Source of the DNA: Crenobacter oryzisoli
GTDB lineage: Bacteria; Pseudomonadota; Gammaproteobacteria; Burkholderiales; Chromobacteriaceae
NCBI RefSeq assembly: GCF_030385785.1
Contig: NZ_JAUEDK010000007.1
Coordinates: 62,001 to 126,000, forward strand
Direction of reading: 5' to 3'
Length of the DNA stretch: 64,000 nt
The translations under genes and the position numbers were made by a program. The notes beneath the pieces were generated by a model. The model worked only from the letters and a program-made list of their open reading frames with translations, ran no database searches and was not told the origin of the DNA. Positions 30,705-39,947 of the stretch are shown here, one piece after another; position 1 is the stretch's first letter, and each line of letters starts with the position of its first letter.

Positions 30705-31340
30705 ATGCCCATCGATACCTGGTTGCTGTTCATCGGTACCGTGTTCTTCGTGTCGGCCACGCCCGGCCCGAACATGCTGCTGGCGATGACGCACGGCATC
30801 CACTACGGCGTGCGCCGCACGCTGGCGACCTGTGCCGGCCTGATGAGCGGGCTGGCGATCATCATGTTCGGTTCGGCAGCGGGCCTGGGCGCGCTGTTGG
30901 CGACGTCGGCGCTGCTGTTCAGCGTGGTGAAGTACGCCGGCGCGGCGTATCTGATTTACCTCGGCATTCGGACCTGGCGCGCTGCGCCGACGCCGGTCGA
31001 GGAAAGCGCGCTGGCCGAGCCGGCGCGGCTGCCGAGCGCTTGGCAGCGCTTTCGCACCGGTTTCCTGGTGTCGATGAGCAATCCCAAGGCATTCATCTTC
31101 TTCACCGCGCTGTTCCCGCAGTTCATGGACGCGAAGCTGCCGCAGGGTCCGCAGCTGGCGGTGCTGGCGGCGAGCTTCTTCGTGATCGAGAGCGTCTGGC
31201 AGCAGATCTACGCCGGCGGCGGTCAGAAGATGGCGCGCTGGCTGAACAATGCGCGGCGCCTGAAGATGGTCAACAAGGTATCCGGCGGCTGCTTCGTCAG
31301 CGCCGGCGCTCTGCTGACCAGCGTGTCGCGGCACGCCTGA
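30705..31340 (+). CDS. LysE/RhtB-family amino-acid exporter
   Basis: 211-aa inner-membrane protein with about six helices. The family signature at the N-terminus, VFFVSATPGPNMLLAMTHGI, and the mid-protein SMSNPKAFIFFTALFPQFM are diagnostic for RhtB-type exporters of homoserine, threonine or related amino acids. It overlaps the end of the DUF4349 gene context (GAG spacing) with AAAGGA as ribosome site. It is inserted, with the lipoprotein gene, between pgk and fba. Confidence 0.9.
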   Translation: MPIDTWLLFIGTVFFVSATPGPNMLLAMTHGIHYGVRRTLATCAGLMSGLAIIMFGSAAGLGALLATSALLFSVVKYAGAAYLIYLGIRTWRAAPTPVEESALAEPARLPSAWQRFRTGFLVSMSNPKAFIFFTALFPQFMDAKLPQGPQLAVLAASFFVIESVWQQIYAGGGQKMARWLNNARRLKMVNKVSGGCFVSAGALLTSVSRHA

Positions 31341-31421
31341 CGGTACAATAGCGCACGACAACCCCGACAACGACGCGGCGCCGACGGCGACGCGTCCCCC
31401 CGATTACCCTGGAGACACAGT

Positions 31422-32486
31422 ATGGCACTCGTTTCGATGCGACAGCTGCTGGACCACGCCGCCGAGTTCGGCTACGGTCTGCCGGCGTTCAACGTGAACA
31501 ACCTCGAGCAGATGCGCGCAATCATGGAAGCGGCCGACAAGGTCGACGCTCCGGTGATCGTGCAGGCTTCGGCCGGCGCGCGCAAATACGCCGGCGCCCC
31601 GTTCCTGCGCCACCTGATCCTGGCCGCGGTCGAAGAATTCCCGCACATCCCGGTGGTGATGCACCAGGACCACGGCACCAGCCCGGACGTATGCCAACGC
31701 TCGATCCAGCTGGGCTTCAGCTCGGTGATGATGGATGGCTCGCTGAAGAGCGACGGCAAGACCCCGGCCGACTATGCGTACAACGTCGACGTGACCCGCA
31801 CCGTGGTCAACTTCGCCCACGCCTGCGGCGTGTCGGTGGAAGGCGAGATTGGTTGCCTGGGTAGCCTGGAAACCGGCATGGCCGGTGAGGAAGACGGCGT
31901 CGGCGCCGAGGGCGTGCTCGATCACTCGCAGCTGCTGACCGACCCGGAAGAAGCGGCGCAGTTCGTGAAGGACACCGGCGTGGACGCGCTGGCGATCGCG
32001 ATCGGCACCAGCCACGGCGCCTACAAGTTCACCCGTCCGCCGACGGGCGACATCCTGGCGATCGACCGCATCAAGGCGATCCACGCGCGCCTGCCGAACA
32101 CCCACCTGGTGATGCACGGCAGCTCGTCGGTGCCGCAGGAATGGCTGGCGATCATCAACGAGTTCGGCGGCGAAATGCCGGAAACCTACGGTGTGCCGGT
32201 GGAAGAGATCGTCGAGGGCATCAAGCACGGCGTGCGCAAGGTGAACATCGACACCGACCTGCGCCTGGCATCGACCGGCGCGGTGCGCCGCTTCCTGGCG
32301 CAGAACCCGTCCGAGTTCGACCCGCGCAAGTTCCTGGCGGTATCGACCGTGGCGATGCGCGACATCTGCATCGCGCGCTACGAAGCGTTCGGCGCGGCCG
32401 GCATGGCCAGCAAGATCAAGGCGATCAACCTCGACACCATGGCGGCCAAGTACGCCAAGGGTGAGCTGGCGCAGATCGTCAAGTAA
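31422..32486 (+). CDS. fba: Fructose-bisphosphate aldolase, class II (CbbA/Fba type)
   Basis: Zinc-dependent aldol cleavage or condensation of fructose 1,6-bisphosphate. 354 aa, with [25 protein letters not shown] quoted as [14 protein letters not shown] and [11 protein letters not shown]. Zinc ligands are in [10 protein letters not shown] and [11 protein letters not shown]-terminal [13 protein letters not shown] and [13 protein letters not shown] bind phosphate. The ATG follows GGAGACACAG. A TACAAT at 31344 could be its own -10. Its terminator is split by a MITE. Confidence 0.96.
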   Translation: MALVSMRQLLDHAAEFGYGLPAFNVNNLEQMRAIMEAADKVDAPVIVQASAGARKYAGAPFLRHLILAAVEEFPHIPVVMHQDHGTSPDVCQRSIQLGFSSVMMDGSLKSDGKTPADYAYNVDVTRTVVNFAHACGVSVEGEIGCLGSLETGMAGEEDGVGAEGVLDHSQLLTDPEEAAQFVKDTGVDALAIAIGTSHGAYKFTRPPTGDILAIDRIKAIHARLPNTHLVMHGSSSVPQEWLAIINEFGGEMPETYGVPVEEIVEGIKHGVRKVNIDTDLRLASTGAVRRFLAQNPSEFDPRKFLAVSTVAMRDICIARYEAFGAAGMASKIKAINLDTMAAKYAKGELAQIVK

Positions 32487-32507
32487 GCGGGGATCGAACC
32501 CCTAGCA

Positions 32508-32671
32508 ATGCCGCCCGAGGGGCGTAATGCCGTTCACTTAAGCCGTTCAGTCCGGATTTTAGCTTCGAAGAACGCTTGGAAGTAACAAAAAAGCACCGTT
32601 TTTCCACCTTGGTGGGCGGTGCTTTTTCCTTAAGTGAACGGCATTAGCCCGAGGGGCGGCATTTTTTTTGT
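32508..32671 (+). terminator. fba intrinsic terminator, split by a MITE
   Basis: The left arm ATGCCGCCC (32508-32516) plus GAGGGGCG is followed by the 122-bp MITE. The right arm GGGCGGCAT (32654-32662) with TTTTTTTT comes after it. Removing the MITE and one target copy restores a perfect GC hairpin with an eight-T tail. Confidence 0.8.
32525..32646 (+). mobile_element. 122-bp MITE, copy A
   Basis: 18-bp perfect terminal inverted repeats TAATGCCGTTCACTTAAG / CTTAAGTGAACGGCATTA, flanked by the 12-bp duplication GCCCGAGGGGCG. It is identical over all 122 bp to copy B (46399-46520), which is inverted. It contains the hairpin GCACCG...CGGTGC with A- and T-runs on both sides (about 32588-32628), an intrinsic terminator. 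11-13 bp target duplications are typical of IS4-group transposition, so the parent element is probably of that group (inference). Confidence 0.92.
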
Positions 32672-32775
32672 CTCTTTGAGATAGGGGCTCCGTGAGTCCG
32701 GGGGCTGCCATGGGGTTCGTCAATGTTGGCCGACCCGGCGAGCCCCGCCGGGTAGCGATGGCCTTCCAGAAAACC

Positions 32776-32789
32776 GTTTCACGTGAAAC
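32776..32789 (+). other. parS: parS-like ParB binding site 4
   Basis: GTTTCACGTGAAAC, a perfect palindromic parS core. It is intergenic between fba and the chemoreceptor gene. Confidence 0.9.
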
Positions 32790-32796
32790 CGGCATG

Positions 32797-32820
32797 AAAA
32801 ACGCCGCCCGAGGGCGGCGT
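32797..32820 (-). terminator. Intrinsic terminator of the chemoreceptor gene
   Basis: ACGCCGCCC/GGGCGGCGT stem; on the minus strand it ends in TTTTT. Confidence 0.85.
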
Positions 32821-32840
32821 GTCGTTGAGTGGCTGGAAGC

Positions 32841-34466
32841 TTAGATCCGGAAGCGGCTGACCGCCTGCTCCATTCGCTGAGCCAGCTCGGCCATCTCGCA
32901 GGTCGCGTCGTTGGCGCGACGTGCCGCTTCGGCGTTGTCGCCCGACATGCCGGCGATCCGCTCGACCTGGCCGGCGATCTCGTTGCTGGCAACGCTCTGC
33001 TCCTTCAACGAGCCGGAGATCTCGTGGTTCACCGACACCACGCGCTCGGCGTTCTGCTGGATGCCGGTCATCGCCTCGCCGGACTCCTGGGCCAGCTGCA
33101 CCCCGGATTCGACGCGCGACACCGCGGTCTGCATCGCGCGGATCGACTGGTCAGCGCTGCCCTGGATGGAGCTGATCATCTCGGCGATCTCCTGGGTAGA
33201 GCTGGCGGTCTTCTCGGCGAGTTTGCGCACCTCGTCGGCAACCACCGCGAAGCCACGGCCCTGCTCGCCGGCACGCGCCGCTTCGATCGCCGCGTTCAGC
33301 GCCAGCAGATTGGTCTGGTCGGCGATATCCTTGATCACGCCGATGATCGTCGAGATGTTGCCGACCTGGCTGCCGAGCGTCTCGAGCGTGGCGGCGGTGT
33401 CGTTGACCGCGCCGGCGATGGTGCGGATCTCGTCGGTGGCGCGGCCGATCACCTCGCTGGCGGCGCGCGATTCGTCGCCGCTTGCCTGCGTCAGCTGCAG
33501 CGCCTCGCCGGCGTTGTCCGACACATGGTTGATGCTGACGGTCAGCTGTTCGATCGCGGCGGCCATTGCGGATGCCGCCTCGGCCTGCTGGCCGGAACCG
33601 GTCGACACCTGGTTGGCCGAGTCGCGGATCCGGCCGCTCGCCTGGCTCAGCGCCTGCGCGTGCTCGCGGATGTTGTGGATCATGCTGGCCAGATCGCGCT
33701 GCATACATGAGATGCTGCCGAGTAGGCTGTCGTCGCTGCCGCTGATCTCGAGGCGATGATTGAGGTTGCCGGCGCTGATCTCGCGCACGGCCTCGACCGC
33801 GTACGCCGGTTCGCCGCCGAGTTGGGTGAGGATGCGGCGCGTGATCAGCGTCATCATGCCAACCAAGAGCAGCATCACCGCGCCGATAATCAGGCCAACG
33901 CGCAGCACGCTGTTCCAGAAGTGCTCGTTCAGGTCGTCGACGTAGATACCGGTGGCGGTGTACCAGCCCCAGGGTGCGAATTCGGCCGCGTAACCGATCT
34001 TCGGTTTCGGCTCGCCGCCGACGGCCTTCGGAAACGCGTACTGGATATAGCCCTTGCCGCCGTCGCGTTTGAGCATGGTTTCCCAGGCCTCACCGAGGTC
34101 GATGCCATCGGCGGTCTTCGCGCCGCGCAGCGACTTGCCGATGAACTGCGGGGCGGTGGCGGTGGCGCGCTCGATCATGTCGCGGTCGAACACGAAGTAG
34201 TCGCCGTTTTCGCCGTAGCGGGTATGGTTGACCATGTCGACCGCCAGCGCTTGTGCCTGTGCACGGGTCAGCTCGCCGCGTTGCACGCGCGCTTCGAGCC
34301 GAGCGAACTGTGCGTTGACGGTGTCGACCAGATCGGCCAGTTGATTCTTGCGTGCATCGATCAGCGCGCTGTGCTGTGAGTAGATCAGCGAGCCGGTGAC
34401 CAGCGCCATGCCGACCATGGTGATCGCCACCGCCGAGAACAGGCGGGTTCGTAATGTCATTTTCAT
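32841..34466 (-). CDS. Methyl-accepting chemotaxis protein with periplasmic Cache domain
   Basis: 541-aa transmembrane chemoreceptor. Helix 1 spans about residues 8-30. The periplasmic region about 31-185 is a single Cache sensor ([25 protein letters not shown]). Helix 2 is about 187-210, followed by HAMP ([20 protein letters not shown]) and the cytoplasmic hairpin with its tip [20 protein letters not shown]. Methylation helices flank the tip. No C-terminal CheR-tethering pentapeptide is present (ends RFRI). The ligand is not predictable; Cache receptors often sense small organic acids or amino acids. It is single and has its own terminator. Confidence 0.93.
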   Translation of the reverse strand: MKMTLRTRLFSAVAITMVGMALVTGSLIYSQHSALIDARKNQLADLVDTVNAQFARLEARVQRGELTRAQAQALAVDMVNHTRYGENGDYFVFDRDMIERATATAPQFIGKSLRGAKTADGIDLGEAWETMLKRDGGKGYIQYAFPKAVGGEPKPKIGYAAEFAPWGWYTATGIYVDDLNEHFWNSVLRVGLIIGAVMLLLVGMMTLITRRILTQLGGEPAYAVEAVREISAGNLNHRLEISGSDDSLLGSISCMQRDLASMIHNIREHAQALSQASGRIRDSANQVSTGSGQQAEAASAMAAAIEQLTVSINHVSDNAGEALQLTQASGDESRAASEVIGRATDEIRTIAGAVNDTAATLETLGSQVGNISTIIGVIKDIADQTNLLALNAAIEAARAGEQGRGFAVVADEVRKLAEKTASSTQEIAEMISSIQGSADQSIRAMQTAVSRVESGVQLAQESGEAMTGIQQNAERVVSVNHEISGSLKEQSVASNEIAGQVERIAGMSGDNAEAARRANDATCEMAELAQRMEQAVSRFRI

Positions 34467-34651
34467 TAAGGCATGCTTCCGGGTGAAGTTGGGGGCGACA
34501 TCTTGTTATCGGCCTGGGCGTTGGGAGCTGGAGCGGGCCGCCGCGGCACCAGGTGGGGCTGGCTAGGGGTAGTTCAGCAAGAATCGGGTCGAAACGGGCG
34601 GGTCGGCCACTTACACTCGACACATGGAATTCCGGTAGGAGGTAGTCTGTC

Positions 34652-35539
34652 ATGTTGTCAGACAATGAAGATGGCTTGCAAGCGAGAGATTATCAGCGAA
34701 TCGCGAGTGCGATCGGCTGGTTGACCCGGCACGCCGAGGAGCAGCCGGCTCTCGCCGAACTGGCCGGCGCGTTGAATCTGTCCGAGAGCCATTTGCAGCG
34801 CTTGTTCACCCGGCTCGCCGGGGTCAGTCCGAAGCGCTTCGTCCAGCACCTGACGCTGTCGGCGGCCAAGGCGCGACTCGCCGACGGCGGAGCGCTGCTG
34901 CCGCATGCTTACGCGCTCGGCCTGTCGGGCGGCGGGCGCCTGCACGACCTGTTCGTCACGCTCGAAGCGATGACGCCGGGCGAGTACCGTGCCGGCGGCG
35001 CCGGCTTGACGCTGCGCTGGGGCGTGCATGCGACCCGCTTTGGCCCGGTGGTGATCGCCATGAGTCCGCGTGGCGTCTGCTTGGTCGAGTTCGTCGATGA
35101 CGACGCGCCGGCGGTGTTGCGCGTGGCACAGCGTTGGCCGAATGCGCGGCTCGTCGGCGAGCCGGCAGCGACCGCGACCATCGCGACACGGCTGTTCGAG
35201 CCGCTCGCCGCCGCGTCCGGCCAGCCGCTGCCTCTGCTGGTGAAGGGTAGCAACTTTCAGCTGCAGGTATGGCGCGCGCTGCTGACCATCCCCTATGGTG
35301 AGCTTGCCAGCTACCGGCAGATCGCCGCCGCGATCGGCCAGCCGGGCGCGAGCCGCGCGGTCGGCAACGCCGTCGGCGCCAACCCGCTTGCCTGGCTGAT
35401 TCCCTGTCACCGGGTGATCCGCGCCGAGGGGGCACTCGGCGACTACCGCTGGGGCCTTGAGCGCAAGGCCGCACTGATTGGCTGGGAGGCGGCCGAGGTC
35501 GATCGCGCCGCCGAGCCCGCCACCGCCGAGGAGGCATGA
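34652..35539 (+). CDS. Ada-type protein: AraC helix-turn-helix plus O6-alkylguanine-DNA alkyltransferase
   Basis: 295 aa. Residues about 15-115 are an AraC-like DNA-binding domain (LAGALNLSESHLQRLFTRLA; GVSPKRFVQ). Residues about 205-285 are the suicide alkyltransferase, with active cysteine in the PCHRV motif (LAWLIPCHRVIRAEG) and SRAVGNAVGANP. The N-terminal zinc domain of true Ada, which accepts methyl from phosphotriesters, is missing, so methyl-dependent activation as in E. coli Ada is unlikely. The ATG follows AGGAGGT. It overlaps the EamA gene start, so they are cotranscribed. Confidence 0.9.
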   Translation: MLSDNEDGLQARDYQRIASAIGWLTRHAEEQPALAELAGALNLSESHLQRLFTRLAGVSPKRFVQHLTLSAAKARLADGGALLPHAYALGLSGGGRLHDLFVTLEAMTPGEYRAGGAGLTLRWGVHATRFGPVVIAMSPRGVCLVEFVDDDAPAVLRVAQRWPNARLVGEPAATATIATRLFEPLAAASGQPLPLLVKGSNFQLQVWRALLTIPYGELASYRQIAAAIGQPGASRAVGNAVGANPLAWLIPCHRVIRAEGALGDYRWGLERKAALIGWEAAEVDRAAEPATAEEA

Positions 35540-36432
35540 TGGAGCGTCAGGACCTGATGTCGTTGCTGTTGCTCGCCGCGCTGTGGGGCGCGTCGTTCCT
35601 GTTTATGCGCGTCGCCGCACCGCTGTTCGGCCCGCCCGCGCTGATCGCGCTGCGCGTCGGCCTGGCGGGGCTGGTGCTGCTGCCCTTGCTGCTGTGGTCG
35701 GGTGAATGGCGTTATTTCAGGAGCCACGCCGGCCCGCTCGCGCTGATGGGCGTGCTGAACCTGGCCCTGCCCTTCTTGCTGATCGCCTGGGCGCTGCTCA
35801 GCCTGCCGGCCGGCGTCGGCTCGGTGCTCAACGCCACCACTCCACTGATGACCGCACTGCTCGCGTGGCCGATGGCGCGCGAGCCGCTGACGCGGCGCCG
35901 GCTGGTCGGGCTGCTGCTAGGGCTCTCTGGCGTGGTGGTATTGGTGGTAGGCAAGGGAGGTTTCATCGGCGACCACAACGCCGGGCCGCTACCGGTACTG
36001 GCGATGCTCGGCGCGACCGCGAGCTACGGTGTCGCTGCGCACCTGGCGCGTCGCCTGCTGGTCGGGGTGCCGCCGCGGGTGTCGACTTGCGGCAGCCTGA
36101 TGGTGGCGAGCCTGTTGCTGCTGCCGCTGGCGGCGAGCCATTGGCCCGTTGCAGTCATCCCGCGAGAGGGCTGGATGGCGGTGGCGGGGCTGGCGCTCGG
36201 CAGCACCGCGTTCGCCTACCTGCTCTATTACCGGCTGCTGGCGCGGCTCGGCGCCACCCGTGCGGTGACGGTGACGTATCTGGTGCCGCTGTTCGGGGTG
36301 CTGTGGGGCGTGCTGCTGCTTGGGGAGACGCTGCGGCCGGCGATGCTCGTCGGCGCCCTGCTGATCCTCGCCGGGGTGGCGTGGACGCAGGGGGCGGTAT
36401 CGTTCGGCAGGCTGGCGAAGAACCCGCGCTGA
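35539..36432 (+). CDS. EamA/DMT-family transporter
   Basis: 297-aa inner-membrane protein with ten predicted helices from two EamA repeats (GASFLFMRVAAPLFGPPALI; LVGLLLGLSGVVVLV; ATRAVTVTYLVPLFGVLWGV). Members export metabolites such as amino acids or nucleobases. Of two adjacent ATGs (35536, 35539) I choose 35539 because AGGAGG is better spaced. It overlaps the last codon of the alkyltransferase gene, so the pair may share a damage-related regulon (inference). Confidence 0.88.
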   Translation: MERQDLMSLLLLAALWGASFLFMRVAAPLFGPPALIALRVGLAGLVLLPLLLWSGEWRYFRSHAGPLALMGVLNLALPFLLIAWALLSLPAGVGSVLNATTPLMTALLAWPMAREPLTRRRLVGLLLGLSGVVVLVVGKGGFIGDHNAGPLPVLAMLGATASYGVAAHLARRLLVGVPPRVSTCGSLMVASLLLLPLAASHWPVAVIPREGWMAVAGLALGSTAFAYLLYYRLLARLGATRAVTVTYLVPLFGVLWGVLLLGETLRPAMLVGALLILAGVAWTQGAVSFGRLAKNPR

Positions 36433-36473
36433 GCACCCTCCCCTCCCGGTCGCCTCGCCGTGCCGACACGGAT

Positions 36474-36507
36474 AAGACAACGCCCCCGATACCGGGGGCG
36501 TTGTCTT
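36474..36507. terminator. Bidirectional terminator between the EamA gene and envZ
   Basis: Perfect stem AAGACAACGCCCCC with GGGGGCGTTGTCTT, a short loop, convergent genes on both sides. T-run quality is modest. Confidence 0.75.
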
Positions 36508-36516
36508 GTGGCGTGT

Positions 36517-37842
36517 TTATTGGCGCGGCAGGGTCACCTGCACGGCGAAGCCGCCATCGTCCGGGTCGAGAAAGCGCAGCACGCCTTCGTGCTGCTTGAC
36601 GATGCGCGACACGATCGCCAGGCCCAGACCGCTGCCGCCGTCGGTGCCGCGGTGCTCGGCCAGTCGCTCGAACGGTGCCAGCGCCGCCTCGCGTTGCGCG
36701 GCGGCGATGCCCGCCCCCTGGTCGGTGACGGTCAGCCTGACGCCGGCGTCGTCGGCGTCCACCGTCACCACGATCGGCGTCGCCCCGTAGCGGCGCGCGT
36801 TCTCGATCAGGTTCGACAGCAGCCGCTCCATCGCCAGCGGGTCGAGCTGCAGTTCTGCGTCGGTATGGCGCTCCAGATGCACGTCCAGGTCTTCGCGCCT
36901 GAAGCGCGCCACCACGCTGTCGGCCAGCTCGGCCAAGGCGACCGGCTCACGGTGCAGGACCTCCTCGCTGCGCGCGAAGTCGATGAACTGGCGGACGATG
37001 CGCGATAGCTCGTCGATGTCGTCGAGCATCCCCTCGCGGTCGGTGTTGTCCGGCTGCAGTTCGACGCTGAGCTTCAGCCGGGTCAGCGGGGTGCGCAGGT
37101 CGTGCGACAGCCCGGCCAGCATCAGCCGGCGCTCGCGCGCGGCGGCGTCGAGCGCGACGACCATGCTGTTGAAACGCCGGGTGAAGCTGACGATTTCGTG
37201 CGGGCCGGTCGGCGGCACCGGAGCCGGCGTCTGGCCCTCGCCGAGCTGGTGCGCGGCGCCAGCCAGCCGTATCAGCGGCCGAGTGACCCGCCACGCGATC
37301 AGGAACGCGACGACCATCGCCAGCAGCGACGCCAGCGTCGCCGCCAGCCAGATCGCGTGGGTGGTCCCGCCGGTGAAGCGGCCGAGCGGCAGCACCAGCC
37401 AGTACTGCTCACCCACCACGTGGACGGACACCCACAGCTCGTTGCGGTCGCCGAGGCGGCGCCAGCGTACCGGCACCGGTTCGCCGAGCCCTACCGACAG
37501 CCGCTCGCGCAACGCGGTACCGAGCGACGGCATCCTGTCCGAGAACTCGATGCCGTTGGCGGCATCGTTCGGCAGCAGCTGCGGCAGGCCGGGACGGTTG
37601 TACGATTCGAGGAAACGCGGCCGCTCGGCGCGCGGCAGCACGTCGAGCATGCCTTCCAGGTCGGCCAAGGTGTTGACCACCTCGGTATAGAGCTGCTGGC
37701 TGACCAGATGGGTGCGCTCGCGCGCCGCCAGCCACAGCGTGAACGTCTGGCTGCTGATCACCGTCAGTACAACCAGCAGCACCAGCCGGAAAAACAGCGT
37801 GTCGGTAGCGCGGCGCAGCCGGGTCAGCCCCCTCATTCTCAT
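36517..37842 (-). CDS. envZ: EnvZ-type osmosensing histidine kinase
   Basis: 441-aa membrane sensor kinase partner of OmpR. Helix 1 is about residues 15-38, a periplasmic domain about 39-155, helix 2 about 157-180, then HAMP (RVTRPLIRLAGAAHQL). The phosphorylated His is in the H-box AGLSHDLRTPLTRLKL (near residue 240). The N box NLIENARRYG and G boxes DQGAGIA and GSGLGLAIV are present. The start overlaps the ompR stop by 4 nt (ATGA at 37839-37842). A longer reading upstream overlaps ompR and is rejected. Confidence 0.93.
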   Translation of the reverse strand: MRMRGLTRLRRATDTLFFRLVLLVVLTVISSQTFTLWLAARERTHLVSQQLYTEVVNTLADLEGMLDVLPRAERPRFLESYNRPGLPQLLPNDAANGIEFSDRMPSLGTALRERLSVGLGEPVPVRWRRLGDRNELWVSVHVVGEQYWLVLPLGRFTGGTTHAIWLAATLASLLAMVVAFLIAWRVTRPLIRLAGAAHQLGEGQTPAPVPPTGPHEIVSFTRRFNSMVVALDAAARERRLMLAGLSHDLRTPLTRLKLSVELQPDNTDREGMLDDIDELSRIVRQFIDFARSEEVLHREPVALAELADSVVARFRREDLDVHLERHTDAELQLDPLAMERLLSNLIENARRYGATPIVVTVDADDAGVRLTVTDQGAGIAAAQREAALAPFERLAEHRGTDGGSGLGLAIVSRIVKQHEGVLRFLDPDDGGFAVQVTLPRQ

Positions 37843-38564
37843 TCGCGCGGCTGCCCGTCCGGCACGAAGACGTAGCCGTAGCCCCACACCGTCTGGATGT
37901 GGCGCGCACCGTTGTCGCCGCTGTCGAGCGCTTTCCGGAGCCGCGACACGTGTACGTCGATGCTGCGATCGAGCGAGTCGCCGCCGCCCTTGCCCAGCGC
38001 CATTTCCATCAGCTGTTCGCGCGTCAGCGGCCGGCGCGGGTGGGCGGCCAGCACGGCCAGCACCGCGTACTCGGCGCTGGTCAGCGCGACCAGTTGATCG
38101 TTGCGGCACAGCTCGCGACGTCCCAGGTGCAGCACGAACTGGCCGAATTCGATCACATCGTCGGCGGTGTGGCTGGCGGTGAGCGCCGGGGTGGCGCGGT
38201 GGCGGCGCAGCACGGCCTGCACCCGGGCGGTCAGCTCGCGTGGGTTGAACGGCTTGGCGAGGTAGTCGTCGGCGCCCATCTCGAGGCCGAGGATGCGGTC
38301 GATGTCCTCGCCGCGTGCGGTCAGCATGATCACCGGCAGGTTCTCGCCCTGCGCGCGCAGCCTGCGCACCACCGCCAGCCCATCCTCGCCCGGCATCATC
38401 ACGTCGAGTACCAACAGGTCGGGGCGGTTGCGCGACAGCTTGCGGTCGAGGTCGCGCGAGTCGGGCAGCGTATCGACACTGAAGCCTTGCTGGGACAGGT
38501 AGCGGCTGAGCAGGTCGCGCAGTTTGGCGTCGTCGTCGACGACGAGGATCTTGGCGTTGTCCAT
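37839..38564 (-). CDS. ompR: Response regulator OmpR
   Basis: 241 aa: an N-terminal receiver (acidic pocket VVDDDAKLRDL, phospho-Asp in LLVLDVMMPGEDGL, Lys in DYLAKPFNPREL) and a C-terminal winged helix (LTSAEYAVLAVLAAHPRRPL; DRSIDVHVSRLRKAL; IQTVWGYGYVFVPDG). The last segment is close to enterobacterial OmpR. Start at 38564 (MDNAKILVVDD). The divergent region upstream carries three CTCGTTAACA-type repeats that may be its own operators. Confidence 0.95.
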   Translation of the reverse strand: MDNAKILVVDDDAKLRDLLSRYLSQQGFSVDTLPDSRDLDRKLSRNRPDLLVLDVMMPGEDGLAVVRRLRAQGENLPVIMLTARGEDIDRILGLEMGADDYLAKPFNPRELTARVQAVLRRHRATPALTASHTADDVIEFGQFVLHLGRRELCRNDQLVALTSAEYAVLAVLAAHPRRPLTREQLMEMALGKGGGDSLDRSIDVHVSRLRKALDSGDNGARHIQTVWGYGYVFVPDGQPRE

Positions 38565-38674
38565 GGTGATGCCTGTGGTGAACGGGGCGGGCCGGCGTGA
38601 TGCGGGCATGCCCGATATCGTTGGGATGGTATCAGGGTAGCGTGTTCGAGAACGCCGGTCAGCTCTGCCCGGTC

Positions 38675-38747
38675 AATAATCGTTAACAGGGGGCCGCGAC
38701 GACATACTCGTTAACATTCGGCCGGCGTTTACACTCGTTAACATTCC
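38675..38747. promoter_or_regulatory. Three direct repeats, candidate OmpR operators
   Basis: AATCGTTAACAG (38678-38689), then ACTCGTTAACATTC at 38706-38719 and again at 38733-38746, the last two 27 bp apart. They lie between divergent ompR and a secreted-protein gene. The GTTTAC...TAACAT appearance is similar to enterobacterial OmpR sites. Confidence 0.55.
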
Positions 38748-38810
38748 GCGCGGCTTCGCACACGCCCAGGCAACACCTGATGGCTAGACTGCTTTCATCC
38801 GGAGGAGCAA

Positions 38811-39188
38811 ATGACGATACATCGACTGAGCTTGACCCTGCTTGGCGTGGCGTTGATGGCGGCGAGCGCCGGCTATGCGCTGGCGGGCGAGCGCGACACC
38901 GAGCAGCCGCGCGCGGCGCTCACCGCCTTCGTCGCCGCGGTCGAGTCCGGTGCGTTGACCGACGCCGAGCTGGCCGAGCTGGCTTCGCAGCGGGCGATGC
39001 TGAACCGCCGCTGGGAAGCCATCCGAGCAGGCGGCCAGCCGTTGAGTGCCGACCAGCAGGAGGCACTGCGGCAGGATGGCATCGTCTACTCGGCCACAGT
39101 CCGGGCGTTGGCCGAAAACGGCGTACGCGGGCCGGCGCGCAGCGAAGACGAGGTGCACGCGGCGCTGATCCGCTTCATGCCGGCCTAG
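38811..39188 (+). CDS. Small secreted protein of unknown function, 125 aa
   Basis: No family recognised. The start is secure: GGAGGAG precedes the ATG. Residues 1-25 are a Sec signal peptide (LSLTLLGVALMAASAGYALA). The mature part is helical and acidic (ALTAFVAAVESGALTDAELA; RWEAIRAGGQPLSADQQEAL) with no cysteines. It is likely a periplasmic helical protein. It is divergent from ompR across a repeat-rich control region, so OmpR control is plausible (inference). Confidence 0.75.
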   Translation: MTIHRLSLTLLGVALMAASAGYALAGERDTEQPRAALTAFVAAVESGALTDAELAELASQRAMLNRRWEAIRAGGQPLSADQQEALRQDGIVYSATVRALAENGVRGPARSEDEVHAALIRFMPA

Positions 39189-39373
39189 GCCGAGCGACGA
39201 GAAGAGCCAGTAAAAATCGGTGCCCAGGGATCTTTGCTCGTTGTTTTCAACCCAGGTCCGGCGCGCGTTTCTTCGTGATTCAGGCGACGCGCGGCCGGTG
39301 GTCCACTTAACCCATCCTACGCCTGAGGAAGCCTGTATCCCCGACATCTCCGACATCGGTATAGAATCGAACT
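39189..39373. other. Intergenic region with a partial copy of a repeat end
   Basis: No gene seen. AACCCATCCTACG at 39309-39321 is the reverse complement of CGTAGGATGGGTT, the sequence also found as GTAGGATGGGTGGAG just outside both large inverted-repeat elements (about 20409 and 46619). Confidence 0.45.
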
Positions 39374-39721
39374 ATGATACGTAGCATGCTTTGTGGTGGG
39401 TTACTGCTACTTGTCCTGACGAATGCACCAGCCTTTGCCGGGCCGCCTCCATGGGCCGGCCACGGTGGGCAGGGGCAGCAGGATTCGGGACAGGATCGTT
39501 ACCGCCTGCGAAACCTGCGCTTGCAAGAAGCGATCCGCAACGGCGATATCAGCCCGGATGACGCGCGCCAGTCGCGCCGACAGGAGCAGGAGCGCTGGCA
39601 GCAGCACCAGCGCGATCAGCAGGACCGACCCGCGTTTGACGAAGGCCGCGACCCGTCGCGGCGGGGAGCGCCCAGCAATCGCTGGCGCGACCGCCTGCGC
39701 GATAACTATCAACGCGACTGA
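39374..39721 (+). CDS. Small secreted Gln/Arg-rich protein, 115 aa
   Basis: Unrecognised. A signal peptide (about 1-22, ending APAFA) is followed by a very polar Gln/Arg/Asp-rich chain (GGQGQQDSGQDRYRLRNLRL; RQEQERWQQHQRDQQDR). The region LQEAIRNGDISPDDARQSRR resembles a short helical hairpin seen in other periplasmic small proteins. No strong ribosome site; TATAGA at about 39360 could be a close -10. It is part of a run of three small exported proteins next to ompR. Confidence 0.65.
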   Translation: MIRSMLCGGLLLLVLTNAPAFAGPPPWAGHGGQGQQDSGQDRYRLRNLRLQEAIRNGDISPDDARQSRRQEQERWQQHQRDQQDRPAFDEGRDPSRRGAPSNRWRDRLRDNYQRD

Positions 39722-39947
39722 GCCCGTCGAACGCGTCGCTTGCCGAGCAAGGCCGTTTTGACGTTAGGGAACCTCAAGAACCATCGCGACCTGCTCGCAG
39801 GCGGGGCGATTGGCGCAGCTACCGGAATGGGCGCTTTGCCCTGGGGCCTGGCCGAGCGGATGCCGTATCCGCACGCGCAAAGCGCCGCCCAGCGAAGCTG
39901 TCGCGCAGCAGGTTTGTCGAGGTGTCGATAGCCAGGGGAGTCGCGTG

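Noticed and set aside
32487-32504. tRNA-like T-arm (GGGGATCGAACCCC) after fba
   Set aside because: No matching acceptor, D-arm or anticodon arm; the adjoining sequence is the fba terminator and a MITE.
38790-39310. Alternative frame overlapping the 125-aa secreted protein
   Set aside because: No ribosome site, no signal peptide; the frame starting at 38811 has both.
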